DNA of 64,000 nucleotides from the NCBI GenBank assembly GCA_963739235.1, contig CAVTZY010000032.1:186001-250000 (forward strand), given 5' to 3'. Each line of letters begins with the position of its first letter. Within the stretch, counting starts at the first letter, position 1. The stretch comes from JAFNAG01 sp963739235. Its GTDB lineage: Bacteria; Acidobacteriota; UBA6911. The notes beneath the pieces are model-generated. The model was given only the letters and a program-made list of their open reading frames with translations, made no database searches and was not told the DNA's origin. Of this stretch, positions 45,183 through 52,722 are shown in pieces. Both the position numbers and the translations under genes were made by a program.

Positions 45183-45296
45183 TCACGAAAATTGCGGCTC
45201 AGGCCTGTCCAGCTTTACGCAGGCAATCGGCGGCGGTCTGGATGGAAGGCCGAGGTAGTTCAATATTCTTCTGATTGCCTCCGGAGGATGGTTGAG
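45183..45296 (-). pseudogene. Transposase C-terminal remnant
   Basis: Minus-strand codons give 'PPEAIRRILNYLGLPSRPPP' followed by 'IACVKLDRPEPQFS' and a stop at 45183. The segment (I-x-x-I-L-x-x-L-G-L-P-x-x-P-P) is typical of the end of IS91-like transposases. A second, diverged copy lies at 60271-60408. Only the tail remains; upstream sequence is unrelated. Confidence 0.6.
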
Positions 45297-45470
45297 AGGC
45301 ATGGGCTGCCAAGGAGGAGGGGACCACAACCCTCATATCGGAGAAAAAGGGTTATGGAGATGAGGACAGAGCAAGGGAAGTCTTTCAGCAACATCGCCAT
45401 GGAACTGGGAATCAGCGTGCAGGCCGTTCATGGGCTGTGGAGGCGGGAAAAAGGTGATACTTCCCCTTAG
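45288..45470 (+). CDS. Small helix-turn-helix protein (resolvase-HTH-like), 60 aa
   Basis: ATG 45288 to TAG 45468-45470. The N-terminus is basic ('RHGLPRRRGPQPSYRRKRV') and the C-terminus is a helix-turn-helix, 'GKSFSNIAMELGISVQAVHG', similar to the DNA-binding end of resolvases/invertases. It may be a stand-alone DNA-binding micro-gene of a mobile element or the remnant of a larger one. GGAGG sits too close to the ATG to be a good ribosome site. A decayed copy lies at 51923-52045. Confidence 0.4.
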   Translation: MVERHGLPRRRGPQPSYRRKRVMEMRTEQGKSFSNIAMELGISVQAVHGLWRREKGDTSP

Positions 45471-45611
45471 GATGAATCTCCACGAGTATCCTCATACGGC
45501 AGCCGCAGCGGTCGTTATTAAGCGTTTTCTGTTTTGGGCGACATGGGATATGAGCGAACGCTAAAAGAGTGGCGCAGGAGATGTACAAGTGTTTAGCGGC
45601 CGCAAACAGCA

Positions 45612-45755
45612 ATGAAGAGTGATTCAGATGTTCAAAAGGCTCTCTCTCAATTATTGAATGGTGAGCCAGCGCAGATCCCTGTCGATTTTGCGGTAGGCGC
45701 CATTAAAGACAGGATGAAAAAGGCTATAAGTCAGTTGCAAAAAAACAATTGGTGA
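45612..45755 (+). CDS. Possible small protein, 47 aa
   Basis: ATG 45612 to TGA 45753. The peptide ('MKSDSDVQKALSQLLNGEPA' at its start) is amphipathic and ends 'AISQLQKNNW'. No clear ribosome site and no family recognised. Composition is more AT-rich than neighbouring genes, in keeping with an accessory region. Confidence 0.3.
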   Translation: MKSDSDVQKALSQLLNGEPAQIPVDFAVGAIKDRMKKAISQLQKNNW

Positions 45756-45912
45756 GGTCTGTCGGCCAAAAAAGCAAAATTGTGCAACAGTTCCAACAGA
45801 TTCTGATCAGGGCAGGCCCGTGAGGGCTCAGGCCTGCTGCGAGGCTCCAGGAGCAGCAACGGTCGGTGAAACCATAAGAAAAACGGGACTCCGGGGCTTG
45901 GCGATTTCTTAT

Positions 45913-46302
45913 TTATTTCTTCAAGGGGTAGGAATCCTGCATCCTTTTGATGAAAGCCGCACGGAGAGCCTTTTGGACAATCACCGCGCCAGGCAAGTGC
46001 AACTCTTCGGGATGATCATCCAAATATTTCCCTACTATGGCGCAGGCCCGGGCCGTCGTCATCGACTCTGCTATTGCTCCTAACAACTCATTATCGCTCA
46101 TAATAAGCGCATCAGTAACTCCCTCTACATAACCCATGAACACTGCGTTATTGCCGTAGTTGGTGATTAGAGATTTAGAGGCTGATTTTTTGTATGACTG
46201 CCATAAGGGAACCAAGTCGCGCCCCTTCTTGAACTGAGCCATTGCTGGTGCTGGAATGATGAGAAGCAGAATCAATATCGAGACCTTTTTTAATGCTTTC
46301 AT
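45913..46302 (-). CDS. Exported Rap1a/Tai-like protein
   Basis: 129 residues from ATG 46302 (GTGAGG upstream). The signal peptide 'VSILILLLIIPAPAMAQ' precedes a small helical domain with 'MGYVEGVTDALI' and 'VGKYLDDHPEELHLPGAVIVQKALRAAF', the pattern of the Rap1a/Tai family. In enterobacteria Rap1a/Tai proteins neutralise type VI secretion amidase effectors, but many family members have no such link. It is 16 bases downstream of the annotated frame of the next gene (46318), on the same strand. Confidence 0.7.
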   Translation of the reverse strand: MKALKKVSILILLLIIPAPAMAQFKKGRDLVPLWQSYKKSASKSLITNYGNNAVFMGYVEGVTDALIMSDNELLGAIAESMTTARACAIVGKYLDDHPEELHLPGAVIVQKALRAAFIKRMQDSYPLKK

Positions 46303-46361
46303 ACAGTACCTCACAGTTTATGGATGAAAGTTTCCCAATTTGGCGCGTTCATATTTCACCG

Positions 46362-46992
46362 TCACATATTGAATCCCCTGAAAATCCAAGCGAGGATTGA
46401 GATGGAGCCTTGGATGATAAGAGCCGAGATCAAAATAGAGCCGAGGATCAGCCCGGCCAGCCTGAGCTCGCTGACTTGTTTGTGAACGGTGAAGGTCCAG
46501 CTTTGGTGAGCCACTTGTTCCTTTGCGACTCGGAAAAATATCGCCAGCCCCCGCTGGCGGCTTGTGCTTTGCCCCAAAGTCCTTGCGGACCTTGTCCACG
46601 ATATCTTTCGGAACATCCGGCGAGAAATAGAGCTTTCCGAGGCCAGAGACTTCAGTACTCAGCGAGGCCACACTACTGGACGCTTTTGCGGCAGCATTCG
46701 CCGCATTCTCAGCGATCGCCTGTCTGAAGACACTGGAGATTGTCTCAGATGAGGTGCTGCCCGTGGCTTTGGGCGCATTCTTCTCAAACCAATCCGGCTG
46801 GGTAGGCGTCGTCGATGATGTGTCGCCATACTTTTTCGCTAGGGCGTCATAGTCAACGGTTTGTGCGATTTCGTAATTGGTGGGTGAGAATTCCTTTGTT
46901 TCCTCGTAGAAGGCAGCAACGAGGAAAGTCGCCAGGGGAAATGTGTCCAGCCACCCGATCCTGCGAGAACCTCTGACCCAGTTGACTGGCAT
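46362..46992 (-). CDS. Hypothetical protein with C-terminal membrane helix (frameshift)
   Basis: From ATG 46992 (GAGG upstream) the frame gives 'MPVNWVRGSRRIGWLDTFPL', a Ser/Thr/Ala-rich middle and 'KDIVDKVRKDFGAKHKPP'. It then becomes Arg/His/Pro-rich and unlike a protein. In another frame the same DNA reads 'ELRLAGLILGSILISALI', a membrane helix, ending at 46362. One indel near 46500-46440 would join the two. Function unknown. It lies just upstream of the Rap1a/Tai-like gene on the same strand. Confidence 0.45.
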
Positions 46993-47013
46993 AGAAACCT
47001 CATGGTGTGACAC

Positions 47014-47224
47014 GGGGTGACTTCCTCCCCGGTCACGGATGTCATGCCGTCTGCTTAAGGAACTGTTTGCCCAGCCTGCAGAGTGCTTCTTTCTCGGCCC
47101 TGTTTTGGAAACGATTCTACTCTCAAGTTCTCCGAGAGGTTAGGAGAATCTTGTCTTGTTTGTTAATGGTATTCCGGGGCTGGGGGGCTTGCATCATGTG
47201 GGCAACGAGGCACGGGTTGCCAGG
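47014..47224. other. Intergenic stretch with no gene recognised
   Basis: Part of the 484-base gap between the leftward hypothetical gene and the cysteine-peptidase gene. Frames here do not look like proteins. The right half of the gap holds the ComM remnant at 47225-47312. Confidence 0.35.
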
Positions 47225-47312
47225 AAAAGGGGACCACTGCCAGGGGCAGACGCCGCGCCAGCATAGTCTTGCCCGATCCTGGAGGCCCGATGAGGATAAC
47301 GTTAAATCCAGA
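47225..47312 (-). pseudogene. Remnant of a Mg-chelatase-like ATPase (ComM/YifB)
   Basis: Minus-strand codons give 'SGFNVILIGPPGSGKTMLAR' followed by 'RLPLAVVP': a Walker A motif with flanks matching ComM/YifB (HNLLLIGPPGSGKTMLARRLP). It is preceded by an in-frame TAA and has no continuing homology. A short relic. Confidence 0.55.
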
Positions 47313-47476
47313 TTAAATGCCGGTTTCCCTACATCGATAGGTGTCCAAATTCTCACGACACCAAAGACTGGCGAACAACACAAGACCTCCGCGGCTTCTA
47401 CTGTTATTATTAATAAGGCAGGCAAGGCCATCTGAAAGGCGCCAGGGGGTTAAGGATCAGAAAGTGAGGATCGCTA

Positions 47477-47944
47477 ATGGGAGAGTTTCTCCTAGATGTT
47501 CCTACGGTTGCTCAGAAGCGAACAATGTCTTGTTGGCATGCTTCAGCCGAAATGATCTGGCTTTACTGGCAGCGGAAAACTGGACGACAAGGCCCGATGT
47601 TTACGCTGGTGAGAGAATGGACGGATAACAAGGGGCTGGCGGTGGGTGTCAACGACTTCGTGAGGCTTGCAGAGGCAGTTGGTATGATGGCCGCACCGCG
47701 CTGGGCCACCTACACAAGCGCCGACCTCATTAGGATGTTGATGCGATATGGGCCGCTTTGGGCAGCGGGGGAGTGGTACGGCTTTGGACACGTTGTCGTT
47801 ATCACCGGCGTAAAGGACGAAACGGTTTACATTAATGATCCGGACCGAGGGACCAAGAAGTCTGGAACCATAAGCTGGTTCAATCAGAAGATCTTGAACA
47901 CGTTCAATGGATGCCTTATGTTCAAGGATCCGAACGCGTACTGA
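47477..47944 (+). CDS. Papain-like cysteine peptidase (AvrRpt2/C70-like)
   Basis: 155 residues, no signal peptide. The catalytic pattern is Cys19 in 'TMSCWHASAEMIWLYWQ', His105 in 'YGFGHVVVITGVKDE' and Asn120-Asp121 in 'VYINDPDRGT', which fits the papain-like AvrRpt2/C70 and C39-like groups. A ribosome site (GAGG) precedes ATG 47477 at a good distance. Bacterial members include secreted effectors and bacteriocin-type peptidases; being leaderless it would need a non-Sec export route or act in the cytosol. The nearest neighbours are the hypothetical and Rap1a/Tai-like genes on the other strand. Confidence 0.8.
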   Translation: MGEFLLDVPTVAQKRTMSCWHASAEMIWLYWQRKTGRQGPMFTLVREWTDNKGLAVGVNDFVRLAEAVGMMAAPRWATYTSADLIRMLMRYGPLWAAGEWYGFGHVVVITGVKDETVYINDPDRGTKKSGTISWFNQKILNTFNGCLMFKDPNAY

Positions 47945-48405
47945 CTCGAATTATTCGCGAATCTGAAATGCGAGGTGTCCCTCGTGATCTGCGAAAAGCC
48001 AGTGCGGCTTCTAAACCCCACGAATCCCGACGGCAGGCAGCTGTATCTCCTCCAGGGCCCGCCTCATAACATCCGCAAGGGAACCGAGAGAGCTCACAAC
48101 GTGCCTGACCCGGTCCCGCCCAAATCAGGGCAGGCCTGCGGAGACAACGTTCTCCACCCTGAATAGTAAGGGCTGCTGTGCTCGGGTGGGGGCAACTACC
48201 CGACCCTAATCGCACCTGGGCCTGCCCTTTGCATCGCAAGGCTGGCCAGCCGTGATAGAATCCGGGGGGCAGCCCTCTGGCACTATTTAAGCTTCTTGCT
48301 GTACATCGTTGGAGAATAGCATCGCAGGCTCATATGGCTGCGGGTGAACATGCCATTTGGTATCAGCGTCGCAGGGTGCAACTTGGCCTTAAGGAGGATC
48401 GTCCG
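47945..48405. other. Intergenic region without recognised features
   Basis: About 460 bases between the cysteine-peptidase gene and the small membrane protein gene. The frames are proline/arginine-rich and not protein-like. Nothing recognised. Confidence 0.35.
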
Positions 48406-48678
48406 ATGGTAATGATCCATTTCGTGTCCATGATCACAACATTCATCCTCTTCGGCGCAGCCGGGTATTTGGCTGCCAACAGATTCAAACGGCCGATCTG
48501 GCCATGGATCACAGTGATTGTCATTATTGTCACGGCCCTGGCCGGGTATGTTGGAATCAGCGTTATGCTGGTCTCTATCTTCGGGTTCACGATTTACCTG
48601 AACTGGGCTCTGTTGGCCTTCGGACTGGGCATGATCGTGAATCTCACGATCGTCAGAAATGTTCCGGTTACACGCTGA
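48406..48678 (+). CDS. Small three-helix membrane protein
   Basis: 90 residues from ATG 48406, with a strong AAGGAGG 8 bases upstream (an earlier in-frame ATG at 48334 lacks one). Hydrophobic helices at about residues 5-22, 30-52 and 55-78 ('MITTFILFGAAGYLAANRF', 'WITVIVIIVTALAGYVGI', 'YLNWALLAFGLGMIVNL'). No family recognised. Confidence 0.7.
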   Translation: MVMIHFVSMITTFILFGAAGYLAANRFKRPIWPWITVIVIIVTALAGYVGISVMLVSIFGFTIYLNWALLAFGLGMIVNLTIVRNVPVTR

Positions 48679-49223
48679 GGAAAGCGTGAATTTGGACTCC
48701 GAGCGTTGTTGGTGGCGGCACCTCTTGCAACCGAACTCCGCTAATAGCGTTAATCTGCGCGTCGGGCCTCGCCAAGTTGACCTGATCACCTCAAATAAGG
48801 ACGAGCGAAGACATTGGCGCGAATCTGCGGCTTATGCTTCCTTTCAGCTAAAAGTAGTTTGTTCCAGGATCCCAGCTCACACATGACAAACATCATGGGC
48901 AGAAGCCAGGGTCACTGGTGAGCCGGTTGTGCAAGCTTCGCGGAGATGACCGCGCGGACCCGGGAGTCGTCTGCCGGCCGCAGGATTATCTCCCCAAACA
49001 GGACTTAGCGGGAGTTAGGGCCGTAGTTTCCGGTTTCTCCGTCAATCGGAAACTACGTGGCTCCGTTGCTGGCCAACCTCCTTCAATCCCGTTTTCTGGG
49101 CAGTTGAGCAGGATGGGCCGATTGACTGGCGATGTAATTTGACATGAGGTTCGCTCTTGGATATTGGGGATCTGTCCCCCTGTATGATAGCCTAGGCACA
49201 AGGCAGGTGATGGAGGGACCGAC
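48679..49223. other. Intergenic region with a hairpin
   Basis: About 545 bases. A perfect 10-base stem (GTAGTTTCCG at 49023-49032 and CGGAAACTAC at 49047-49056, 14-base loop) is the only structure noted. It has no T-run, so it is not a standard terminator. No gene recognised. Confidence 0.45.
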
Positions 49224-50918
49224 GTGGAGCGACGGACGGAGACTTCTCATTTGGCCGGCAAACCGGCATCCAATTCCGACCGGCTGGAATCCTGGAAGGA
49301 GATCGCCGAGTATTTGCATCGGGATGTCCGGACGGTCCAACGCGGGGAGGAGAGCAAGGGCTTGCCTGTGCGCCGTCTCCCGGGCGGCGAGCGTGCCAGG
49401 ATCTTCGCGCTCCGATCCGAGATCGACGCCTGGTGGAACAGTCGCGGCCTTCAAGTCGCGCTGGCGGAGGAAACCGAGCGAAAACCCGCCGAACAAGGGC
49501 CGATCCGCAGAGCCAAAATGGTGGTGCTTCCTTTCGCAAACCTGAGCGGCGATCCCGCCCAGGAATACCTCGGCGATGGGATTACGGAAGAAATCATTAC
49601 CGAACTCGCTGCGCAGATGCCGGAGCGGCTGGCCGTGATTGCCCGCACCACGTCCATGCATTATAAGGGCAGTCACAAGGATGTCGCCCGGATCGGCCGC
49701 GAGCTGGGAGTGGATTACATCGTGGAAGGCAGCGTGCGCCGCGCAGAGGATCGGATTGCTGTAAACGTCCAGCTGATCCAGGTCCGCGACCAGACGCACT
49801 TGTTGGCCAAAAGGTACGATGCCGAGTTGCGCGATATGCTCGACACGGTAAGCGAGGCAGCGCAAGCAATCGCCGGGCAAATCGGCATTCTCCCGGTTGC
49901 CGACAAGCTTCGGCATGGCATGGATACCGGCAGGCGACCAACCAGGAAACCGACCGCGAATCCCGGTTCCTACAACCTCTACCTTCAGGGGCGCTACCAT
50001 CTGAATAAGTACACACCCGAGGGCATGGCGAGGGCTAAACAGTGCTTCGAAGATGCGATCGCCCAAGCCCCGGAGTTCGCTCTCGCCCACAATTCTCTGG
50101 GCGAAGTTTATTGGTTCCTGGGTTTCGTCGGATTCATGCCGCCGAAAGAGGCGTTCTCTGCGGGGGTCTGGTCCGCCATGCGCGCAATCGAGATCGACGA
50201 CACTCTTGCGGAAGCGCACACCCTGCTCGGCATGTTCCGCAAGGAACTCGACTACAACTGGCCGGAGGTTCACAGGGAGATGGGGCGCGCGCTGGAGCTG
50301 AACCCCTGGTCGCCCACCGCACGGCTTTGGAACGCGATGAGCGGGATGATGCCGCAAGGCCGCATCGAGGACGCGATTGCTGAGATTGTACGCGCGCTCG
50401 AGTTGGACCCTCTGTCTGCGGACATGCACTTTTGGCTTGCTTGGATGTTCTACCTGGGCCGTCAGTACGAGCGCGGCATGCAGGAGGCCATGCTGCTCAT
50501 CGAACACGCGCCGGCTTACTGGTTGGGACACTTCATCGCCGGGCAGCTCTATCGCGATACGAAAATGTATGATCAGGCAACCGCAGCCTTCCGCAGGGGA
50601 ACCGAGCTCATGGGCGGGTCCCCGTTCATGCTGGGATGGCTCGGCCAGGTGATGGCGCTAAGCGGGAACAAAGTTGAGGCGCGCGCCTTGCTCGAGCGCC
50701 TTCACGGGATAGCTTCCCAAACGTACGTGCCGCGGTGGAGCTTTGCCTTGATCCACCTCGGGCTCGGAGAAATCGATGAAGCCTTCATTTGGATGGACCG
50801 GGCTATTGACGCGCGCGATCCCTCGATCATTCCCATCAAGACCTACCCGTTTCTCGATCCGCTGCGCGCCGACCCGCGCTTCCTTTCCCTGCTGCGCAAG
50901 ATGAACTTGGAGCCTTGA
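49224..50918 (+). CDS. Helix-turn-helix / TolB-like / TPR regulatory protein
   Basis: 564 residues from GTG 49224, with GGAGGG about 6 bases upstream. The N-terminus has a helix-turn-helix motif of the 'SWKEIAEYLHRDVRTVQRGE' kind that is common in acidobacterial regulators. A FlgO/TolB-like N-terminal domain follows (about 95-235, 'VLPFANLSGDPAQEYLGDGI', 'LGVDYIVEGSVRRA'). TPR-type repeats make up about 250-560. Similar proteins pair DNA or signal recognition with a TPR scaffold; no target is known. In these proteins the motif normally reads VQRWE, but here it is VQRGE. Confidence 0.85.
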   Translation: MERRTETSHLAGKPASNSDRLESWKEIAEYLHRDVRTVQRGEESKGLPVRRLPGGERARIFALRSEIDAWWNSRGLQVALAEETERKPAEQGPIRRAKMVVLPFANLSGDPAQEYLGDGITEEIITELAAQMPERLAVIARTTSMHYKGSHKDVARIGRELGVDYIVEGSVRRAEDRIAVNVQLIQVRDQTHLLAKRYDAELRDMLDTVSEAAQAIAGQIGILPVADKLRHGMDTGRRPTRKPTANPGSYNLYLQGRYHLNKYTPEGMARAKQCFEDAIAQAPEFALAHNSLGEVYWFLGFVGFMPPKEAFSAGVWSAMRAIEIDDTLAEAHTLLGMFRKELDYNWPEVHREMGRALELNPWSPTARLWNAMSGMMPQGRIEDAIAEIVRALELDPLSADMHFWLAWMFYLGRQYERGMQEAMLLIEHAPAYWLGHFIAGQLYRDTKMYDQATAAFRRGTELMGGSPFMLGWLGQVMALSGNKVEARALLERLHGIASQTYVPRWSFALIHLGLGEIDEAFIWMDRAIDARDPSIIPIKTYPFLDPLRADPRFLSLLRKMNLEP

Positions 50919-50934
50919 GAAAGGCCAGAGGCCA

Positions 50935-51054
50935 TGTCGGGGACAGTCACGAAATCTTCCAAGGTATGCTGCTTGTACATGTGCCCTGTCGGTTACTCAG
51001 TTGTATCTCCAAGAGGTGATTCTCCTCCAATTGCGATGACTGTCCCCGAGACAT
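50935..51054. repeat. MITE-like element with GGGGACAGTC ends
   Basis: About 120 bases, flanked by TGTCGGGGACAGTCAC (left) and, inverted, TGTCTCGGGGACAGTC (right), imperfect by a two-base gap. The GGGGACAGTC end resembles those next to REP-associated transposases. It carries no gene and sits between two convergent genes, where it could also end transcription. Confidence 0.5.
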
Positions 51055-51057
51055 TTG

Positions 51058-51558
51058 TCACTGCTTAATCAGCGAGCCCACTACTACCGCTCCAACATAG
51101 CCGGGAGGCAAGGTGACTCCGGGAATGGAAAAACCGGACTGAATGAAGCGCGCCTCATCCCCATCTTTCGTGAGGACGCCCTGATAGGTAACAGTGGCCG
51201 GGATCTGACCTAACTCAACTGTGAGAGTCAGCGAGTACGTCCCATCCGGATTGACGTCGTAGGTCGCATCGATTTCGCTCGGAATGATCTGACCGTTGAA
51301 ATTCGACACGTCCTGTGCCTTTACCCTCCCACGTCCGTCGAAGAACATCCTCCCGTTGGCGGCAAAAGGGCCATTCAAAAAGGCCAATGGCCCGGCAGGG
51401 AAATTGATGGTTCCGGTTAACTGATAGGCATACCCTCCAGACAGGTCCATGTCGGAAAAGTGCCCGTGTTTGGCCTGCCCGGTGGCTTGCATATTGCCTG
51501 CAAACAGGCTCAGTCCGACAACTATAACTATACTTGCAAAAATGAAATAGCGTTTCAT
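51058..51558 (-). CDS. Exported hypothetical protein
   Basis: 166 residues from ATG 51558 (AAGGAGGG upstream; a longer frame to 51636 is not needed). A signal peptide ('FASIVIVVGLSLFAGNMQAT') precedes a beta-rich domain: 'GGYAYQLTGTINFPAG', 'AANGRMFFDGRGRV', 'ATYDVNPDGTYSLTLTVELG' and a C-terminal hydrophobic end. Small exported proteins of this sort are common in acidobacterial genomes. No function assigned. Confidence 0.75.
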   Translation of the reverse strand: MKRYFIFASIVIVVGLSLFAGNMQATGQAKHGHFSDMDLSGGYAYQLTGTINFPAGPLAFLNGPFAANGRMFFDGRGRVKAQDVSNFNGQIIPSEIDATYDVNPDGTYSLTLTVELGQIPATVTYQGVLTKDGDEARFIQSGFSIPGVTLPPGYVGAVVVGSLIKQ

Positions 51559-51922
51559 ATCTGCCCTCCTTAGTTGTTGGGGATCCAGGTTGTTCCCCTG
51601 CCCCGAACACCCGATCGCGCCAGGGCAGGCACGCATGCTGCATTGCGATGAAAATCGAACGAAACTGGATCTCTTGAACTGAATGTGTGATTATCACGAC
51701 GCCGACCATGAGGAAAAGCGGCGTGACATGTCGCCGGCCCGTTTGTCGTATATTGCCGCCCCCGAGTGTTTAGCGGCATTGCCGCTGAGTGTAGGCAGTT
51801 GCCTATGCCTGCCGAGAGCCATGGGATTTAAATCGGGCTTAGGAGCGCGATTTTTGAGATGAAAGGGATGATAAACCATGGGCGAGGGATTTCCGTCAGT
51901 ATTGGAGATTAACACCTAACGC
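51559..51922. other. Intergenic region upstream of the exported protein gene
   Basis: About 360 bases. It contains the ribosome site of the leftward gene near 51565-51572. I see no other gene. Confidence 0.35.
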
Positions 51923-52045
51923 TCAAGTCCCGTCCGAGGGAACAAGAGTTTGCTGGCCAAGATTGCCAGGGAATTGGGGATAACGGTGCAAGCTGTTTAT
52001 GGGCTGTGGAGGCGGCATAAAGGTGATGTTTCCCCCGGGGGCTGA
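51923..52045 (+). pseudogene. Decayed copy of the small helix-turn-helix gene
   Basis: Codons to a stop at 52043-52045 give 'KIARELGITVQAVYGLWRRH', matching the 60-residue protein at 45288 ('GISVQAVHGLWRRE'). The DNA matches too, including GGGCTGTGGAGGCGG and the following GAATCTCC. The N-terminal half and a start codon are missing. Confidence 0.5.
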
Positions 52046-52283
52046 ATCTCCGCAAGTCTCATGCGACCCCGGAGCGGGGGCATTGATCGCGAAACTAATC
52101 AGGGCATATCAGGGATAACTTGAGCGCACAAAAGGCATTGCAATCCTTATCCCCAAGATCTATATTCGCCAAAAAGGCTGACCGCCACTGCTACCTTCCT
52201 CGCTTTCTCCACCGAGCGCGAGGCTGGTCAGCCAACTTGCAGGTTAGACGGAAATTGCTATTTAGTTCCAAGAAGAGGATACC

Positions 52284-52568
52284 ATGATTATCTATGTGTC
52301 CGTTGCAGGCGGTGTCGTGATCAGTGTGCTTCTGCCTTTGATTAGGGCATTGCTTCCTAAGCCTCCCGCAGCGCTGGCGTGCGGAAAGACATGGGAGGGG
52401 ATCCGCCCCTATGTGGCGACGGGCGTCTTCTCTCTTGTTGTGGCGGTGCTCATCGTGGCCGCCCTGGGTGACCGACTGGATTCGTGGTCTACGGCGTTAA
52501 TTGCTGGCTACACTTGGGACTCGACGCTCCAGAAGTTGACCACTGGAAACGTAGCGCTCCGCGGTTAA
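52284..52568 (+). CDS. Small membrane protein
   Basis: 94 residues. Two hydrophobic helices at about 3-23 ('VSVAGGVVISVLLPLIRALL') and 48-68 ('GVFSLVVAVLIVAALGDRL'). AAGAAGAGG precedes the ATG. No family recognised. Confidence 0.6.
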   Translation: MIIYVSVAGGVVISVLLPLIRALLPKPPAALACGKTWEGIRPYVATGVFSLVVAVLIVAALGDRLDSWSTALIAGYTWDSTLQKLTTGNVALRG

Positions 52569-52722
52569 AGTCAGCGACATATGGATCATGCGGACCAGGA
52601 GGCTGGGCGATTGTATCTTAGAGCACGCAGTTACTAATGGATGCCTCGCGGTGTACGTGTTAATGGCAGGCGGGTGGCAAAATTGGCTGTAAAAGCGGTT
52701 ACGGAGGACACGGAAGAGAGGG

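Noticed and set aside
46420..46480. Arg/His/Pro-rich C-terminus of the hypothetical gene as a real domain
   Set aside because: The alternative frame over the same DNA encodes a clean membrane helix, so a frameshift is the better explanation.
49023..49056. 10-base hairpin as a terminator
   Set aside because: No T-run follows on either strand and no gene ends nearby.
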